This document shows positions 9,684 to 18,108 of a stretch of 64,000 nucleotides of DNA, piece by piece (the stretch's first letter is position 1; every line of letters begins with the position of its first letter). The notes beneath the pieces were generated by a model. That model saw only the letters and a list, made by a program, of their open reading frames with translations. It had not been told where the DNA came from and ran no database searches. The translations under genes and the position numbers were made by a program. The stretch covers positions 48,231 to 112,230 of the forward strand of contig JAZKAS010000014.1 in the NCBI GenBank assembly GCA_040389005.1, in the 5' to 3' direction. The stretch comes from JAGOUN01 sp040389005 (GTDB taxonomy: Bacteria > Pseudomonadota > Gammaproteobacteria > JAGOUN01).

Positions 9684-9884
9684 CTACATCGAAATAATTT
9701 TTAATCGATCTTGTTTCGTTACTTTAATTTGTGCCGCAATATCTTGTTTCTTGCGATGCGTATGATCACGGTGCGTCAAATAAATCGCACCAACAATCGC
9801 CACTAATAAAATAACTGCCGCTAATATCACGGAAATGGCATCTTCTTGAAAAAGCGCTAATCCTAATTGACTTAAATTACTCAT
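9684..9884 (-). CDS. nuoJ: NuoJ C-terminal part as a separate ORF
   Basis: The 66 residues hold one membrane helix (AAVILLVAIVGAIYLTHR) and a tail ending in TKQDRLKIISM. Together these match the last helix and cytoplasmic tail of NuoJ. Its ATG overlaps the stop of the upstream nuoJ piece in an eight-base overlap (ATGAGTAA), so re-initiation is plausible. The segment that normally precedes this helix in NuoJ, including helix 4, is absent from both ORFs. This could be a stably split subunit or a damaged nuoJ. No assembly gap lies here. Confidence 0.75.
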   Translation of the reverse strand: MSNLSQLGLALFQEDAISVILAAVILLVAIVGAIYLTHRDHTHRKKQDIAAQIKVTKQDRLKIISM

Positions 9885-10146
9885 GACGCTTGCCCTCTTC
9901 GCCTAAATTCAACATCATCACGACGAATAAAAAGAGTGTCATCACCGCGCCGACATAGACAATAATCAACATCAAGCCTAAAAATTCTGCTTGAATTAAA
10001 ATCCATAATCCTGCGGTCATGACAAAGGCAAGAATCAGCCATAATACCGCATGCACCGAACGACGACTTAAGGTCACCATGATGCTTGCAATGATTAACA
10101 TCGCGCTGAATGCAAAAAAAATCAGTTGGGTTATTGTTGTCGCCAT
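9877..10146 (-). CDS. nuoJ: NuoJ N-terminal part (complex I subunit J, truncated)
   Basis: The 89 residues carry the first three helices of NuoJ, including the strongly conserved third helix with YVGAVMTLFLFVVMML, which is the pi-bulge region near the quinone-coupling path. Normal NuoJ is about 165-220 residues with five helices. Here the frame closes after GEEGKRHE and a second ORF (9684-9884) supplies the last helix. Its ATG shares one base with the stop of nuoI. Whether the two chains assemble together is unknown. Confidence 0.8.
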   Translation of the reverse strand: MATTITQLIFFAFSAMLIIASIMVTLSRRSVHAVLWLILAFVMTAGLWILIQAEFLGLMLIIVYVGAVMTLFLFVVMMLNLGEEGKRHE

Positions 10147-10652
10147 TATCGATACTCCGCATCGGCTTGTCGGGCTTTCGCGATGTCTTTTTCATAGCGA
10201 TCGCCGACGGCNNNNNNNNNNAATTTTTCTTTGGTCATGATATTTTCGCCACGATTTTCAAATTGATAATGCATCAACGAGGTTTCTACAATAGAATCGA
10301 CCGGGCAAGATTCTTCACAAAATCCACAGAAAATACATTTGAACAAATCAATTTCATATTTCGTGGTACGACGTTCGCCATCACTCGCACGCGGTGCTGC
10401 TTCGATGGTAATTGCGAGTGCCGGACACACCGCTTCGCATAATTTACATGCGATGCAACGTTCTTCGCCATTTGGATAACGACGCAAAGCATGAAGACCA
10501 CGAAAACGTACAGAAGTTGGCGTGGTTTCTTCAGGAAACAGAACCGTGGTTTTACGACGCCAGAAATAAATCCCCGTTAAACGTAATCCAATGAGCAACT
10601 CCCAAAGAGTAAAACTTTTAATATAATTTTGTAAGCTGTTTAATAATTTCAT
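10146..10652 (-). CDS. nuoI: NADH-quinone oxidoreductase subunit I
   Basis: This ~168-residue ferredoxin-like subunit carries two [4Fe-4S] clusters in the peripheral arm. The binding motifs are CIACKLCEAVCP and CIFCGFCEESCP, each followed by the expected distant Pro-Cys context. A 10-base N run (10212-10221) falls after MTKEK near the C-terminus. The frame is kept across it and the tail AVGDRYEKDIAKARQADAEYR (written here only to show the end) is normal. It starts directly after the nuoH stop. Confidence 0.95.
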   Translation of the reverse strand: MKLLNSLQNYIKSFTLWELLIGLRLTGIYFWRRKTTVLFPEETTPTSVRFRGLHALRRYPNGEERCIACKLCEAVCPALAITIEAAPRASDGERRTTKYEIDLFKCIFCGFCEESCPVDSIVETSLMHYQFENRGENIMTKEKXXXXAVGDRYEKDIAKARQADAEYR

Positions 10653-11675
10653 TTAAAACCACGGCCCTACTTTAAAATAAACGGCTAATGCGACCACAAT
10701 AATCCAAATCAACGCCACGGGAATGAGTATTTTCCAACCTAAGCGCATAATTTGATCATAACGATAACGCGGAAACGTCGCACGCATCCACAGGTACATC
10801 AACAAGAAAAAGCCCATTTTGATCACGAGCCAAACAATACCCGGTACAAACGCAAACCATTCGCCCAAATGCGGTACATGTTCAAACGGTGAAAGCCATC
10901 CGCCCAAAAACATCAGCGACGCTAATGCCGAGATTAAAATCATATTGGCATACTCAGCTAAGAAAAATAGCGCAAATCGAATGCCCGAATATTCGACATG
11001 AAACCCGGCAACAATTTCAGACTCACCTTCTGCCATATCAAACGGTGCACGGTTGGTTTCTGCCACCCCCGAAATCCAATACACAATCATCAACGGAAAC
11101 AAGGGTAACGCGTACCAATGCCAAATGCCGCCCGCTTGCGCCATGACAATTTCACTTAAATTCACGGAACCTGCGGCCATCATGACGCCAACTAACGCAA
11201 AACCCATGGCAATCTCGTAGGAGATCGCTTGCGCAGAAGCACGTATTGCGCCATACATCGCGTATTTCGAATTTGACGCCCAACCGGCAATCAAAACACC
11301 ATAGATGCCTAACGATGTCATCGCCAGCACATATAAAATACCTAAGTTAATATTAGCAATGACCCAACCTGAATTTACGGGGATCACGGCCCACGCGGAT
11401 AATGCCGTACCAATACTAATGATAGGCGCGATCATAAATAAAAATTTATTGGAAGCCGTAGGAAGAATAAGTTCTTTTTGCAACATTTTTAAGACATCAG
11501 CAAAAGGTTGTAACAATCCCTTGAAGCCAACACGATTTGGGCCTAAACGCCCTTGCATGTAGCCAATGACTTTGCGTTCAGCATAGGTCAAATAGGCCAC
11601 ACTTAGAATAACAACGATAACAAGTGCCAAAATTTTCACAACGAGCCAAATCAACGCAAATAACGCTGCTAACAT
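10653..11675 (-). CDS. nuoH: NADH-quinone oxidoreductase subunit H
   Basis: This 340-residue membrane subunit builds the quinone entry chamber. Typical segments are YAERKVIGYMQGRLGPNRVG near the N-terminus, the acidic loop PFDMAEGESEIVAGFHVEYS (about residues 214-233), and the arginine-rich C-terminal RATFPRYRYDQIMRLGWK. About eight helices are visible and the length is normal. The gene lies 51 bases downstream of an MFS transporter gene that sits where nuoG and nuoH would normally be neighbours. Confidence 0.97.
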   Translation of the reverse strand: MLAALFALIWLVVKILALVIVVILSVAYLTYAERKVIGYMQGRLGPNRVGFKGLLQPFADVLKMLQKELILPTASNKFLFMIAPIISIGTALSAWAVIPVNSGWVIANINLGILYVLAMTSLGIYGVLIAGWASNSKYAMYGAIRASAQAISYEIAMGFALVGVMMAAGSVNLSEIVMAQAGGIWHWYALPLFPLMIVYWISGVAETNRAPFDMAEGESEIVAGFHVEYSGIRFALFFLAEYANMILISALASLMFLGGWLSPFEHVPHLGEWFAFVPGIVWLVIKMGFFLLMYLWMRATFPRYRYDQIMRLGWKILIPVALIWIIVVALAVYFKVGPWF

Positions 11676-11726
11676 ATTAAAGCGCCTATATCTTTATTCA
11701 ACAAAACTTCTGCGATTTTATACTGA

Positions 11727-12914
11727 TTATACCCGCCTAGGCGAGTATTTTTTTGCGGCACATAGTATCAATACACTAGCACCTAACACCAACATCGTAA
11801 GAGCCAAAGGCATAGTGCTCGTGATTTTCCACTTCAAAACAACCGTTGAAACAACAAAACCAAAAACAAATTGACAAGAACCAAACAACGCAGACGCAGC
11901 CCCCGCCATATCTGGGAATGGCTCAATAGCACCGCCCGCTCCAGCGCCCATCAAAAATGCACCCCCAAATCCCATAATCATCATGGGGCCCATAAATCCA
12001 AACATACTTAATCCAAAGAAAATATACCAAAGCCACATAACAACGCCGGCGAGCGTCATTAAAATTGTCCCTAATAGTGCAGTTCTATACGTACCTATAT
12101 TTTTAACGACATAACCACAAACAATACTGCCAATAAAAAATATTAAGCCGATAGAGGCAAAATAAATACCAAAATGCTGCTTGGGGATGCTAAGCAAATC
12201 GATAACAATATAAGGGGACACTGAGAAAAAAGTGAGAAATCCCGCAAAACCTGCAGAGGAACAAAGCGTGTACATGACAAAGGTTCTACTTTTTAGAATA
12301 AGTTTATAATTAACAAAAATATCCTTTGAAAGGTTCACTCGATTGGCAACGGGTAAACTTTCTTTCACTTTAAAAAAGGTGAGCAATACGATTAAAAAAG
12401 CAATCAACGCTAGAAATGCAAAGGTCGCTCGCCAACCAAAATAAAGTGCTAAATACCCCCCAATTGATGGCGCTAAAAGAGGCGATAAAGCGATCGTTGA
12501 ATTTAAAAAGCTATATATTTTTGCGCATTCATCACCGGAAAAAAGATCACGAACAATAGCAAAACAAGTAACCATCATTCCACACGCACCAAAACCCTGC
12601 GCCATTCTGGCCAGGATTAACGTGCTGATATCAGGCGAAAATGTAGAAACAATACTGCCCGCCAAATAAAGTGTTGTAGCAGAAATGATTATTTTGCGTC
12701 TACCATAACAATCCGACAAAGGACCAACAATGAGCTGCCCCAATCCGGTAGTAAGTATAAATAAACTTACTGTTAATTGAACGACTCCTGGCGGCACAGA
12801 AAAATAAACGCACAAGTCTGGAATGCTCGGCACATAAATATCTAAAGCAAGCGCAAACCCTAATATAAAAGGCGCAAGCAGTAATACGGTGCGCAAACTA
12901 TTTTTTTGTTTCAT
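11727..12914 (-). CDS. Bcr/CflA-type drug:H+ antiporter (MFS) inside the nuo operon
   Basis: This 395-residue transporter has 12 predicted membrane helices. The DHA1 family motifs are visible: LDIYVPSIPDL in helix 1, the loop 2-3 motif GPLSDCYGRRK, RMAQGFGACGMM in helix 4, and SPLLAPSIGGYLALYFGWRA in helix 5. These resemble Bcr/CflA multidrug exporters. Its ATG overlaps the nuoG stop by four bases (ATGA), so it is translationally coupled to a complex I subunit. It has no functional link to complex I in known operons. The likely explanation is an insertion that has become fixed in the operon. The exact substrate cannot be told. Confidence 0.88.
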   Translation of the reverse strand: MKQKNSLRTVLLLAPFILGFALALDIYVPSIPDLCVYFSVPPGVVQLTVSLFILTTGLGQLIVGPLSDCYGRRKIIISATTLYLAGSIVSTFSPDISTLILARMAQGFGACGMMVTCFAIVRDLFSGDECAKIYSFLNSTIALSPLLAPSIGGYLALYFGWRATFAFLALIAFLIVLLTFFKVKESLPVANRVNLSKDIFVNYKLILKSRTFVMYTLCSSAGFAGFLTFFSVSPYIVIDLLSIPKQHFGIYFASIGLIFFIGSIVCGYVVKNIGTYRTALLGTILMTLAGVVMWLWYIFFGLSMFGFMGPMMIMGFGGAFLMGAGAGGAIEPFPDMAGAASALFGSCQFVFGFVVSTVVLKWKITSTMPLALTMLVLGASVLILCAAKKYSPRRV

Positions 12915-15139
12915 GAATTTTTTGCCTCAACTGTAATCACGCCAAAGCTTGATCCCAATTGAGCTGCAATTAACGTGCCTCCCGCAATAAATACGGCACC
13001 GGGAACAATTTGATTATCGATAACGAGTTTACAGACTACTTGTAAATCATTTTGTTTCACTTGTACTTGTTGCTCATTCGATAATTGCAATTGCTTTGCA
13101 GTTTTTTCATGGATGTGAACTGCTTCAAAGTGTTTTTCAATCGCGCGCTCGTTTAATGCACGCGCACGTCGAACCAAATTGTCAGAACGACAATCCGGCC
13201 AGGTGGTAATGCGTTCTAATTGATTGTCTTGTAGCGTTTGAGAAGGCGACCAACCGGTAGCCCCTACACCGGCCAACCTGTTTTCTGTTGGTTTTGCATG
13301 AACCCATGCTTTTAAAACATCTTCGCTGCTTTCAAATTCACATTCAGGCACGCTCAATAAATTATTCAACACGCGATAAATTTTCCACGCGGGACGCGCT
13401 TCGCCTTTTGGAGTAACACATCCGGTAAATGAATGCTGTTCGCCCGCTAAATTCATAAACGTTCCTGAGGTTTCAGTAAACGCTGCGCAAGGAAGTAATA
13501 CTTTAGCGACTTGCTTTAAATGCTCGCTGATAAATGGTGTCACAGCAACGACCATGTCCGCTGATAATAAATCACGTTGCAATTTTTGTGGATTCGCAAC
13601 ATCAAATTCCGGCTCAATATTATGGAGCAAATACGCTTTTAATGATGCATTTATGTTTGTTTGAGAAAATAGTTTCGCACAACCCATTGCATTCGCACCT
13701 TCAGGTAATTGTGCAAAAACACTTTGTGTATCTGTTGCAAATTTGTCTAATAGCGATTGGATTTTTGCAGCGTCAGGGTGATTGAGAGCATTTTCTCCCA
13801 TGATAATCAAACTGGGCGACCCTACATCGGCCGATACATAATTTGAAACTGCAGCAACCATCATCGATGGTTTTACAATCGTTTCACTCGCCAAATCAAA
13901 TTGATACGGATGTCTAACACTATCAATCACATGAATTTTTGCACCTTTCAATGCCGCTTTACGCACGAGATGCGCCAATATCGGTTGATCATTTCGTAAA
14001 TGTGAACCGATTAAAATAATTGTCTTCTGATTTTCAATATCAGCGATCGCTATATTGAGGCTGGGTGTAGGGGCTACCGGTTGGTCACCTTCTTTTCTTA
14101 ATCGATATTCAATCTGTTCACTACCTAGATGATCCCATAATTTTTTTATTAAATGCGCTTCTTCCAGCGTGCTATTCGGTGAAACAAGTGCGCCGATTTG
14201 ATTCGCACCATGCGCTGCTTTGATTTTTTCCAAGGCATTCGAAGCAAAATTCAAGGCAACGGGCCAGGTGACTTCACGCCATTCGCCTGTTTTGTCATCT
14301 TTAATCATAGGCTTTTCTAACCGATTCACGTTCAAACCTTGATAACTAAATCGATCACGATCAGAAATCCACGTTTCATTAATCTCATTATTTTCTCGCG
14401 ATACAACACGCATAACTTCATTGCGACGTGTGTGTATAGAAAGATGTGAACCAACGCCATCGTGTGGAGAAATACCGTCATGCGCTTTTAATTCCCACGC
14501 ACGCGCTTTATATAAAAATGGTTTTGACAATAAAGCGCCAACGGGACAAAGATCAATAATATTACCGGATAATTCATGATCCACCGTATGTTTAACATAA
14601 GTAGAAATTTGCGAATGTTCACCTCGACCGACCATACCAATTTCACGCACACCGGCAATTTCTTTACCGAAACGCACACAACGCGTACACTGAATACAGC
14701 GCGTCATTTCTGTTGCAATTAACGGGCCGAAATCGTCATTGGCCACAGCGCGTTTTTCTTCGTTATAACTGGAATTATCTTTGCCATAACCCATGGAATA
14801 ATCTTGTAATTCACACTGACCGCCTTGATCACAGATCGGGCAATCCAGCGGATGATTAATTAGCAAAAATTCCATCACCGCGCGTTGTGATTCCAACGTT
14901 TTTGCAGATTGCGTAAAAACCTTCATCCCGTCATTGATCGGTGTCGCACACGCAGGTAATGTTTTCGGTGCTTTTTCAACTTCCACTAAACACATACGAC
15001 AATTCGCCGCAACCGTTAATTTTTTGTGATAGCAAAACCGGGGAATATAAATATCATTCTCGTCAGCGACTTGAATCAACATTTTACCCGGCTGGGTCGT
15101 AATTTCTTTACCGTCTATTTCTATTTTGATGTCGGGCAT
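12911..15139 (-). CDS. nuoG: NADH-quinone oxidoreductase subunit G
   Basis: This 742-residue subunit of the complex I peripheral arm carries several iron-sulfur clusters. The [2Fe-2S] domain has RFCYHKKLTVAANCRMCLVEV, and the His/Cys cluster region includes HPLDCPICDQGGQCELQD. A further motif is CIQCTRCVRFGKE (about residues 148-160). The rest is a molybdopterin-oxidoreductase-like domain. It is on the short side for NuoG. Two exact 23-base inverted copies of one sequence (13248-13270 and 14064-14086) lie inside the coding region. The stop overlaps the following MFS gene, and nuoF ends one base upstream of the start. Confidence 0.96.
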   Translation of the reverse strand: MPDIKIEIDGKEITTQPGKMLIQVADENDIYIPRFCYHKKLTVAANCRMCLVEVEKAPKTLPACATPINDGMKVFTQSAKTLESQRAVMEFLLINHPLDCPICDQGGQCELQDYSMGYGKDNSSYNEEKRAVANDDFGPLIATEMTRCIQCTRCVRFGKEIAGVREIGMVGRGEHSQISTYVKHTVDHELSGNIIDLCPVGALLSKPFLYKARAWELKAHDGISPHDGVGSHLSIHTRRNEVMRVVSRENNEINETWISDRDRFSYQGLNVNRLEKPMIKDDKTGEWREVTWPVALNFASNALEKIKAAHGANQIGALVSPNSTLEEAHLIKKLWDHLGSEQIEYRLRKEGDQPVAPTPSLNIAIADIENQKTIILIGSHLRNDQPILAHLVRKAALKGAKIHVIDSVRHPYQFDLASETIVKPSMMVAAVSNYVSADVGSPSLIIMGENALNHPDAAKIQSLLDKFATDTQSVFAQLPEGANAMGCAKLFSQTNINASLKAYLLHNIEPEFDVANPQKLQRDLLSADMVVAVTPFISEHLKQVAKVLLPCAAFTETSGTFMNLAGEQHSFTGCVTPKGEARPAWKIYRVLNNLLSVPECEFESSEDVLKAWVHAKPTENRLAGVGATGWSPSQTLQDNQLERITTWPDCRSDNLVRRARALNERAIEKHFEAVHIHEKTAKQLQLSNEQQVQVKQNDLQVVCKLVIDNQIVPGAVFIAGGTLIAAQLGSSFGVITVEAKNS
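13248..13270 (+). repeat. 23-bp repeat copy 1 inside nuoG
   Basis: This sequence, gaccaaccggtagcccctac followed by acc, is exactly the reverse complement of 14064-14086. It encodes NuoG residues about 624-631 (GVGATGW). It has its own imperfect dyad (CCGGTAG facing CTACACCGG) and contains the CCCCTAC core of the intergenic repeats. Confidence 0.8.
14064..14086 (-). repeat. 23-bp repeat copy 2 inside nuoG, inverted
   Basis: This is an exact reverse complement of 13248-13270, about 800 bases away. It encodes NuoG residues about 352-359 (DQPVAPTP) in another frame than copy 1, so protein-level selection does not explain the match. Confidence 0.8.
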
Positions 15140-15140
15140 A

Positions 15141-16415
15141 TCAAACCTTACATTTTTTATTTTTCACGTGATATTCAAATTCTTCACGAAAATGTTTTAA
15201 AAATCCGCCAACAGGCCACGCCGCGGCTTCTCCAAATGCACAAATCGTTCGACCTTCAATATTTTTTGCCGCACGTTGTAGCGTATCAATATCACTCATA
15301 ATCGCTTCGCCATTTTCGATTCGTTTAACAAGCCGCGCTAACCAACCGGTGCCTTCACGACACGGCGTACATTGACCGCAAGATTCTTCTTGATAAAAAT
15401 GTGAAAGTCTCGCAAGCATTTTTACCATGCATGTATTTTCGTCCATGACAATCACAGCACCTGAACCAAGTGACGAGCCCGCTTTTTGTAGCGAATCGTA
15501 ATCCATATCACATTCCATGATGATCTCTGCCGGCAATACGGGCATTGAACTTCCGCCGGGAATAACCGCTTTTAGCTTTTTACCGTCTTTCATGCCACCG
15601 GCGAGTTCTAATAGCGTTTTAAATGGTGTACCTAAAGGAACTTCATAATTCCCTGGTTTATTGACATGCCCTGACACGCTGAAAATTTTCGTTCCACCGT
15701 TATTCGGTTTTCCCAAGCCTAAAAACCACTCAGGGCCTTTTTCTAAAATCACCGGCACCGATGCAAATGTTTCAACGTTATTGATAGTAGTGGGTCGTCC
15801 ATACAACCCAAAGTTTGCAGGAAATGGCGGTTTAAATCTTGGTTGACCTTTTTTGCCTTCCAAAGACTCCATCATTGCAGTTTCTTCGCCGCAAATATAA
15901 GCACCCGCGCCCATTGCATGATGCATCTGTATATTAAATCCTGAATTAAAAAGATTATTGCCCAAATATCCGGCTTTTCGAGCTTCTTCGATTGCAGCGT
16001 TGACACGCGCAATCGGTTCTTCAAATTCACCACGAATATAAATATACGCGACATCAATCCCCATAATGTAAGCGCCGATGCAAATCCCTTCAATTAATTG
16101 ATGCGGATTAAATCGTAAAATATCACGATCTTTTGCAGTACCTGGCTCGCCTTCATCGGCGTTACATAATAAATATTTTGGACCGGGAGATTCAGGTTTA
16201 ATGAAACTCCATTTAATCCCTGTGGGGAAACCTGCGCCGCCCCTGCCTCGTAAATTAGATTGCTTAATTTGTTCAAGCAATTCTGCCGGCGGTGTTTTTT
16301 CTGCTAGAATTTTTTTCCATACTGCATATCCGCCGATGCTTTCATACGTTGAAAGCAACCATGATTGAGGTAAATGCAATGTTCGATAACACACCTGATT
16401 GAGGGTAATGGTCAT
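15141..16415 (-). CDS. nuoF: NADH-quinone oxidoreductase subunit F
   Basis: This 424-residue NADH-oxidising subunit of complex I binds NADH, FMN and a [4Fe-4S] cluster. The glycine-rich nucleotide-binding region is LRGRGGAGFPTGIKW (about residues 54-68) with the FMN-associated CNADEGEPGTAKDR. The cluster ligands are in ESCGQCTPCREGTGW plus a distant TICAFGEAAAWP cysteine. All key motifs are present and the length is normal. The start overlaps the nuoE stop by four bases (ATGA). Confidence 0.97.
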   Translation of the reverse strand: MTITLNQVCYRTLHLPQSWLLSTYESIGGYAVWKKILAEKTPPAELLEQIKQSNLRGRGGAGFPTGIKWSFIKPESPGPKYLLCNADEGEPGTAKDRDILRFNPHQLIEGICIGAYIMGIDVAYIYIRGEFEEPIARVNAAIEEARKAGYLGNNLFNSGFNIQMHHAMGAGAYICGEETAMMESLEGKKGQPRFKPPFPANFGLYGRPTTINNVETFASVPVILEKGPEWFLGLGKPNNGGTKIFSVSGHVNKPGNYEVPLGTPFKTLLELAGGMKDGKKLKAVIPGGSSMPVLPAEIIMECDMDYDSLQKAGSSLGSGAVIVMDENTCMVKMLARLSHFYQEESCGQCTPCREGTGWLARLVKRIENGEAIMSDIDTLQRAAKNIEGRTICAFGEAAAWPVGGFLKHFREEFEYHVKNKKCKV

Positions 16416-16909
16416 TTTAACCCCTCCAACAATGCATCGACTTTTTCAGGGGTTAAATCGACTTGATAATCGCCTTTGCCTTTACATAAAATTTGACACA
16501 CAGGCGCGTTGACACAGGCCGCTAAACATTCAACTTCACGTAAGGTAAATTTTCCATCCGGCGTTGTTTCACCGACAGAAATGCCTAAGCGCTTTTCAAA
16601 TTGTTTAACAATATCTTCGGAACCACGCAATAAGCACGAAATATTCGTGCAGACATTGATTTTATATTGACCGGTTTTTTTCAAATCAAACATGCTATAA
16701 AAGCTCGCAACTTCATAGACTGCCATTTTGGGAATTTCTAAATATTCCGCAACCGCATCTAAATGCTCGCGGCGCAACCAGCCTTCATGATGATTTTGCA
16801 TAATATGCAGCGCGGCTAAAACGGCCGATTGTTTTTTATCGCTCGGAAATTTCGCGGTCCATTGATCAATTTCAGCGCGGATTTCCGGGCTTAGGGAAGA
16901 ATCGGTCAT
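16412..16909 (-). CDS. nuoE: NADH-quinone oxidoreductase subunit E
   Basis: This 165-residue thioredoxin-fold subunit binds one [2Fe-2S] cluster. Ligand cysteines occur in CTNISCLLRG (first pair) and CLAACVNAPVC (second pair). The N-terminal helices with QSAVLAALHIMQNHHEGWL are typical. It is separated from nuoD by about 2.6 kb holding three plus-strand genes. It must therefore be transcribed either by read-through against those genes or from its own promoter upstream of 16909. Confidence 0.96.
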   Translation of the reverse strand: MTDSSLSPEIRAEIDQWTAKFPSDKKQSAVLAALHIMQNHHEGWLRREHLDAVAEYLEIPKMAVYEVASFYSMFDLKKTGQYKINVCTNISCLLRGSEDIVKQFEKRLGISVGETTPDGKFTLREVECLAACVNAPVCQILCKGKGDYQVDLTPEKVDALLEGLK

Positions 16910-17104
16910 TCACACAGGCTCTTGCTATAGGTTTTGATTATTCTAACTTAAAAAGGAATTGTTTTGTAGCCACCCATCAAGCTAAATAAATTTGGACTCA
17001 TTGCCCTTCGCATTCAATTTATTTATGTGTTATGTTAATTCTAAACCTCTGTGGTGTTTTGCAAAAGGAACTGGTCTTAATGTGAAATCATTAATAAGGA
17101 AAGT

Positions 17105-17917
17105 ATGACGATGTTAACTAAAAAAATTCTGCTATTTGCTCTTTTTTTATCTATAGGCATAAATTCAGATAGTGCTTTTGCTTCCTCGCCGGTATGTAGT
17201 AATGATGGCACAAGCAGCAAACTTCCAACCAATAACTGTCAAGCGGTTTCGACAAGCTTCGGCTGCTCCAACTATTTTCAAGCCAGCTACAATTTACCAA
17301 CCTACCCAGACAGCGGATGTAATACTTCAACCGGACAGGTTATCCATAAGCACGCAAGCACGCCTGTTCATATTAGAAATTCTTATAGTGGCGGGTGTCC
17401 TACTTATACATTATCAGGCAATATATGCACAGGAAAAACATCCAACTCAACATGCAGCGGCACATCATCCACCACGACCTCATGCAGCATACCAGGCACA
17501 TTCGATTACGGCTGGAGTTGTACCGATACCAATGAAAATGGCATCTGCCCCTTCCCTATGCATGATGTTAACCGCAATCCCCAGAACGAAAAAGGATTTC
17601 CAGCGGTATTGGTCCCTAAAGATACGACTTATATTTTTGGCACCTCTTGCCCTACGGGTAAAAAAATTGAGGAAATTCAGATCTTATCAAGAGATGATTT
17701 CGAGATTTCATACTCTGCCAACCCAAACGATAACACGTGGACTAGTGTATCTACAGCAAAAAAAGCATCTCAATCATCGTCCAGCTCTTCTGATTATAAT
17801 CCAATGCTAACAAACATATCGCCTTCGGTACATTATCAAACACTATTTTTACAAGTCACTTGTCTAAACAAGCCTAAAGATTTTGCAATTACTCAGATCA
17901 CATGCTCTTCTGATTAG
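17105..17917 (+). CDS. Secreted Cys/Ser/Thr-rich hypothetical protein
   Basis: The 270-residue product has a signal peptide (about residues 1-27, ending SAFA). The mature protein is rich in Ser, Thr, Asn and Gly with about 13 cysteines spread over its length, pointing to an oxidised extracytoplasmic protein. Segments such as GGCPTYTLSGNICTGK and GTSCPTGKKIEEI recur in style but I recognise no domain. It begins after AAGGA, and a second ATG six bases on is also possible. It is the first of three plus-strand genes sitting between nuoD and nuoE, opposite to the operon. Another frame is open for about 210 codons here but lacks a signal peptide and a ribosome-binding site. Confidence 0.8.
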   Translation: MTMLTKKILLFALFLSIGINSDSAFASSPVCSNDGTSSKLPTNNCQAVSTSFGCSNYFQASYNLPTYPDSGCNTSTGQVIHKHASTPVHIRNSYSGGCPTYTLSGNICTGKTSNSTCSGTSSTTTSCSIPGTFDYGWSCTDTNENGICPFPMHDVNRNPQNEKGFPAVLVPKDTTYIFGTSCPTGKKIEEIQILSRDDFEISYSANPNDNTWTSVSTAKKASQSSSSSSDYNPMLTNISPSVHYQTLFLQVTCLNKPKDFAITQITCSSD

Positions 17918-17936
17918 AAAGTCGACCTGCAAGGAG

Positions 17937-17955
17937 GGGGAGCCGTTGGCACCCC
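17937..17955 (+). terminator. Hairpin after the first secreted-protein gene
   Basis: GGGGAGCC and GGCACCCC pair around a GTT loop with one internal mismatch, 19 bases past the stop. The downstream sequence is AT-rich but has no real T-run, so termination is possible but unproven. Confidence 0.4.
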
Positions 17956-18108
17956 ACCCTATAATTTGTTAATAGAGTTATTACGGGAATATCAAAGCAC
18001 TCTACTACTGTTTCAATTTAATTCTGACGGGTTAGCTTTGAGTTATGTTTATAAATAGTGTACGAATCTACGTGCTAGATTGATTTTAAAGACGATTAAG
18101 GAAACGAT

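Noticed and set aside
17172..17810. A 212-codon open frame overlapping the secreted-protein gene at 17105
   Set aside because: It lacks a ribosome-binding site and signal peptide and reads as a basic low-complexity shadow. The 17105 frame has both features.
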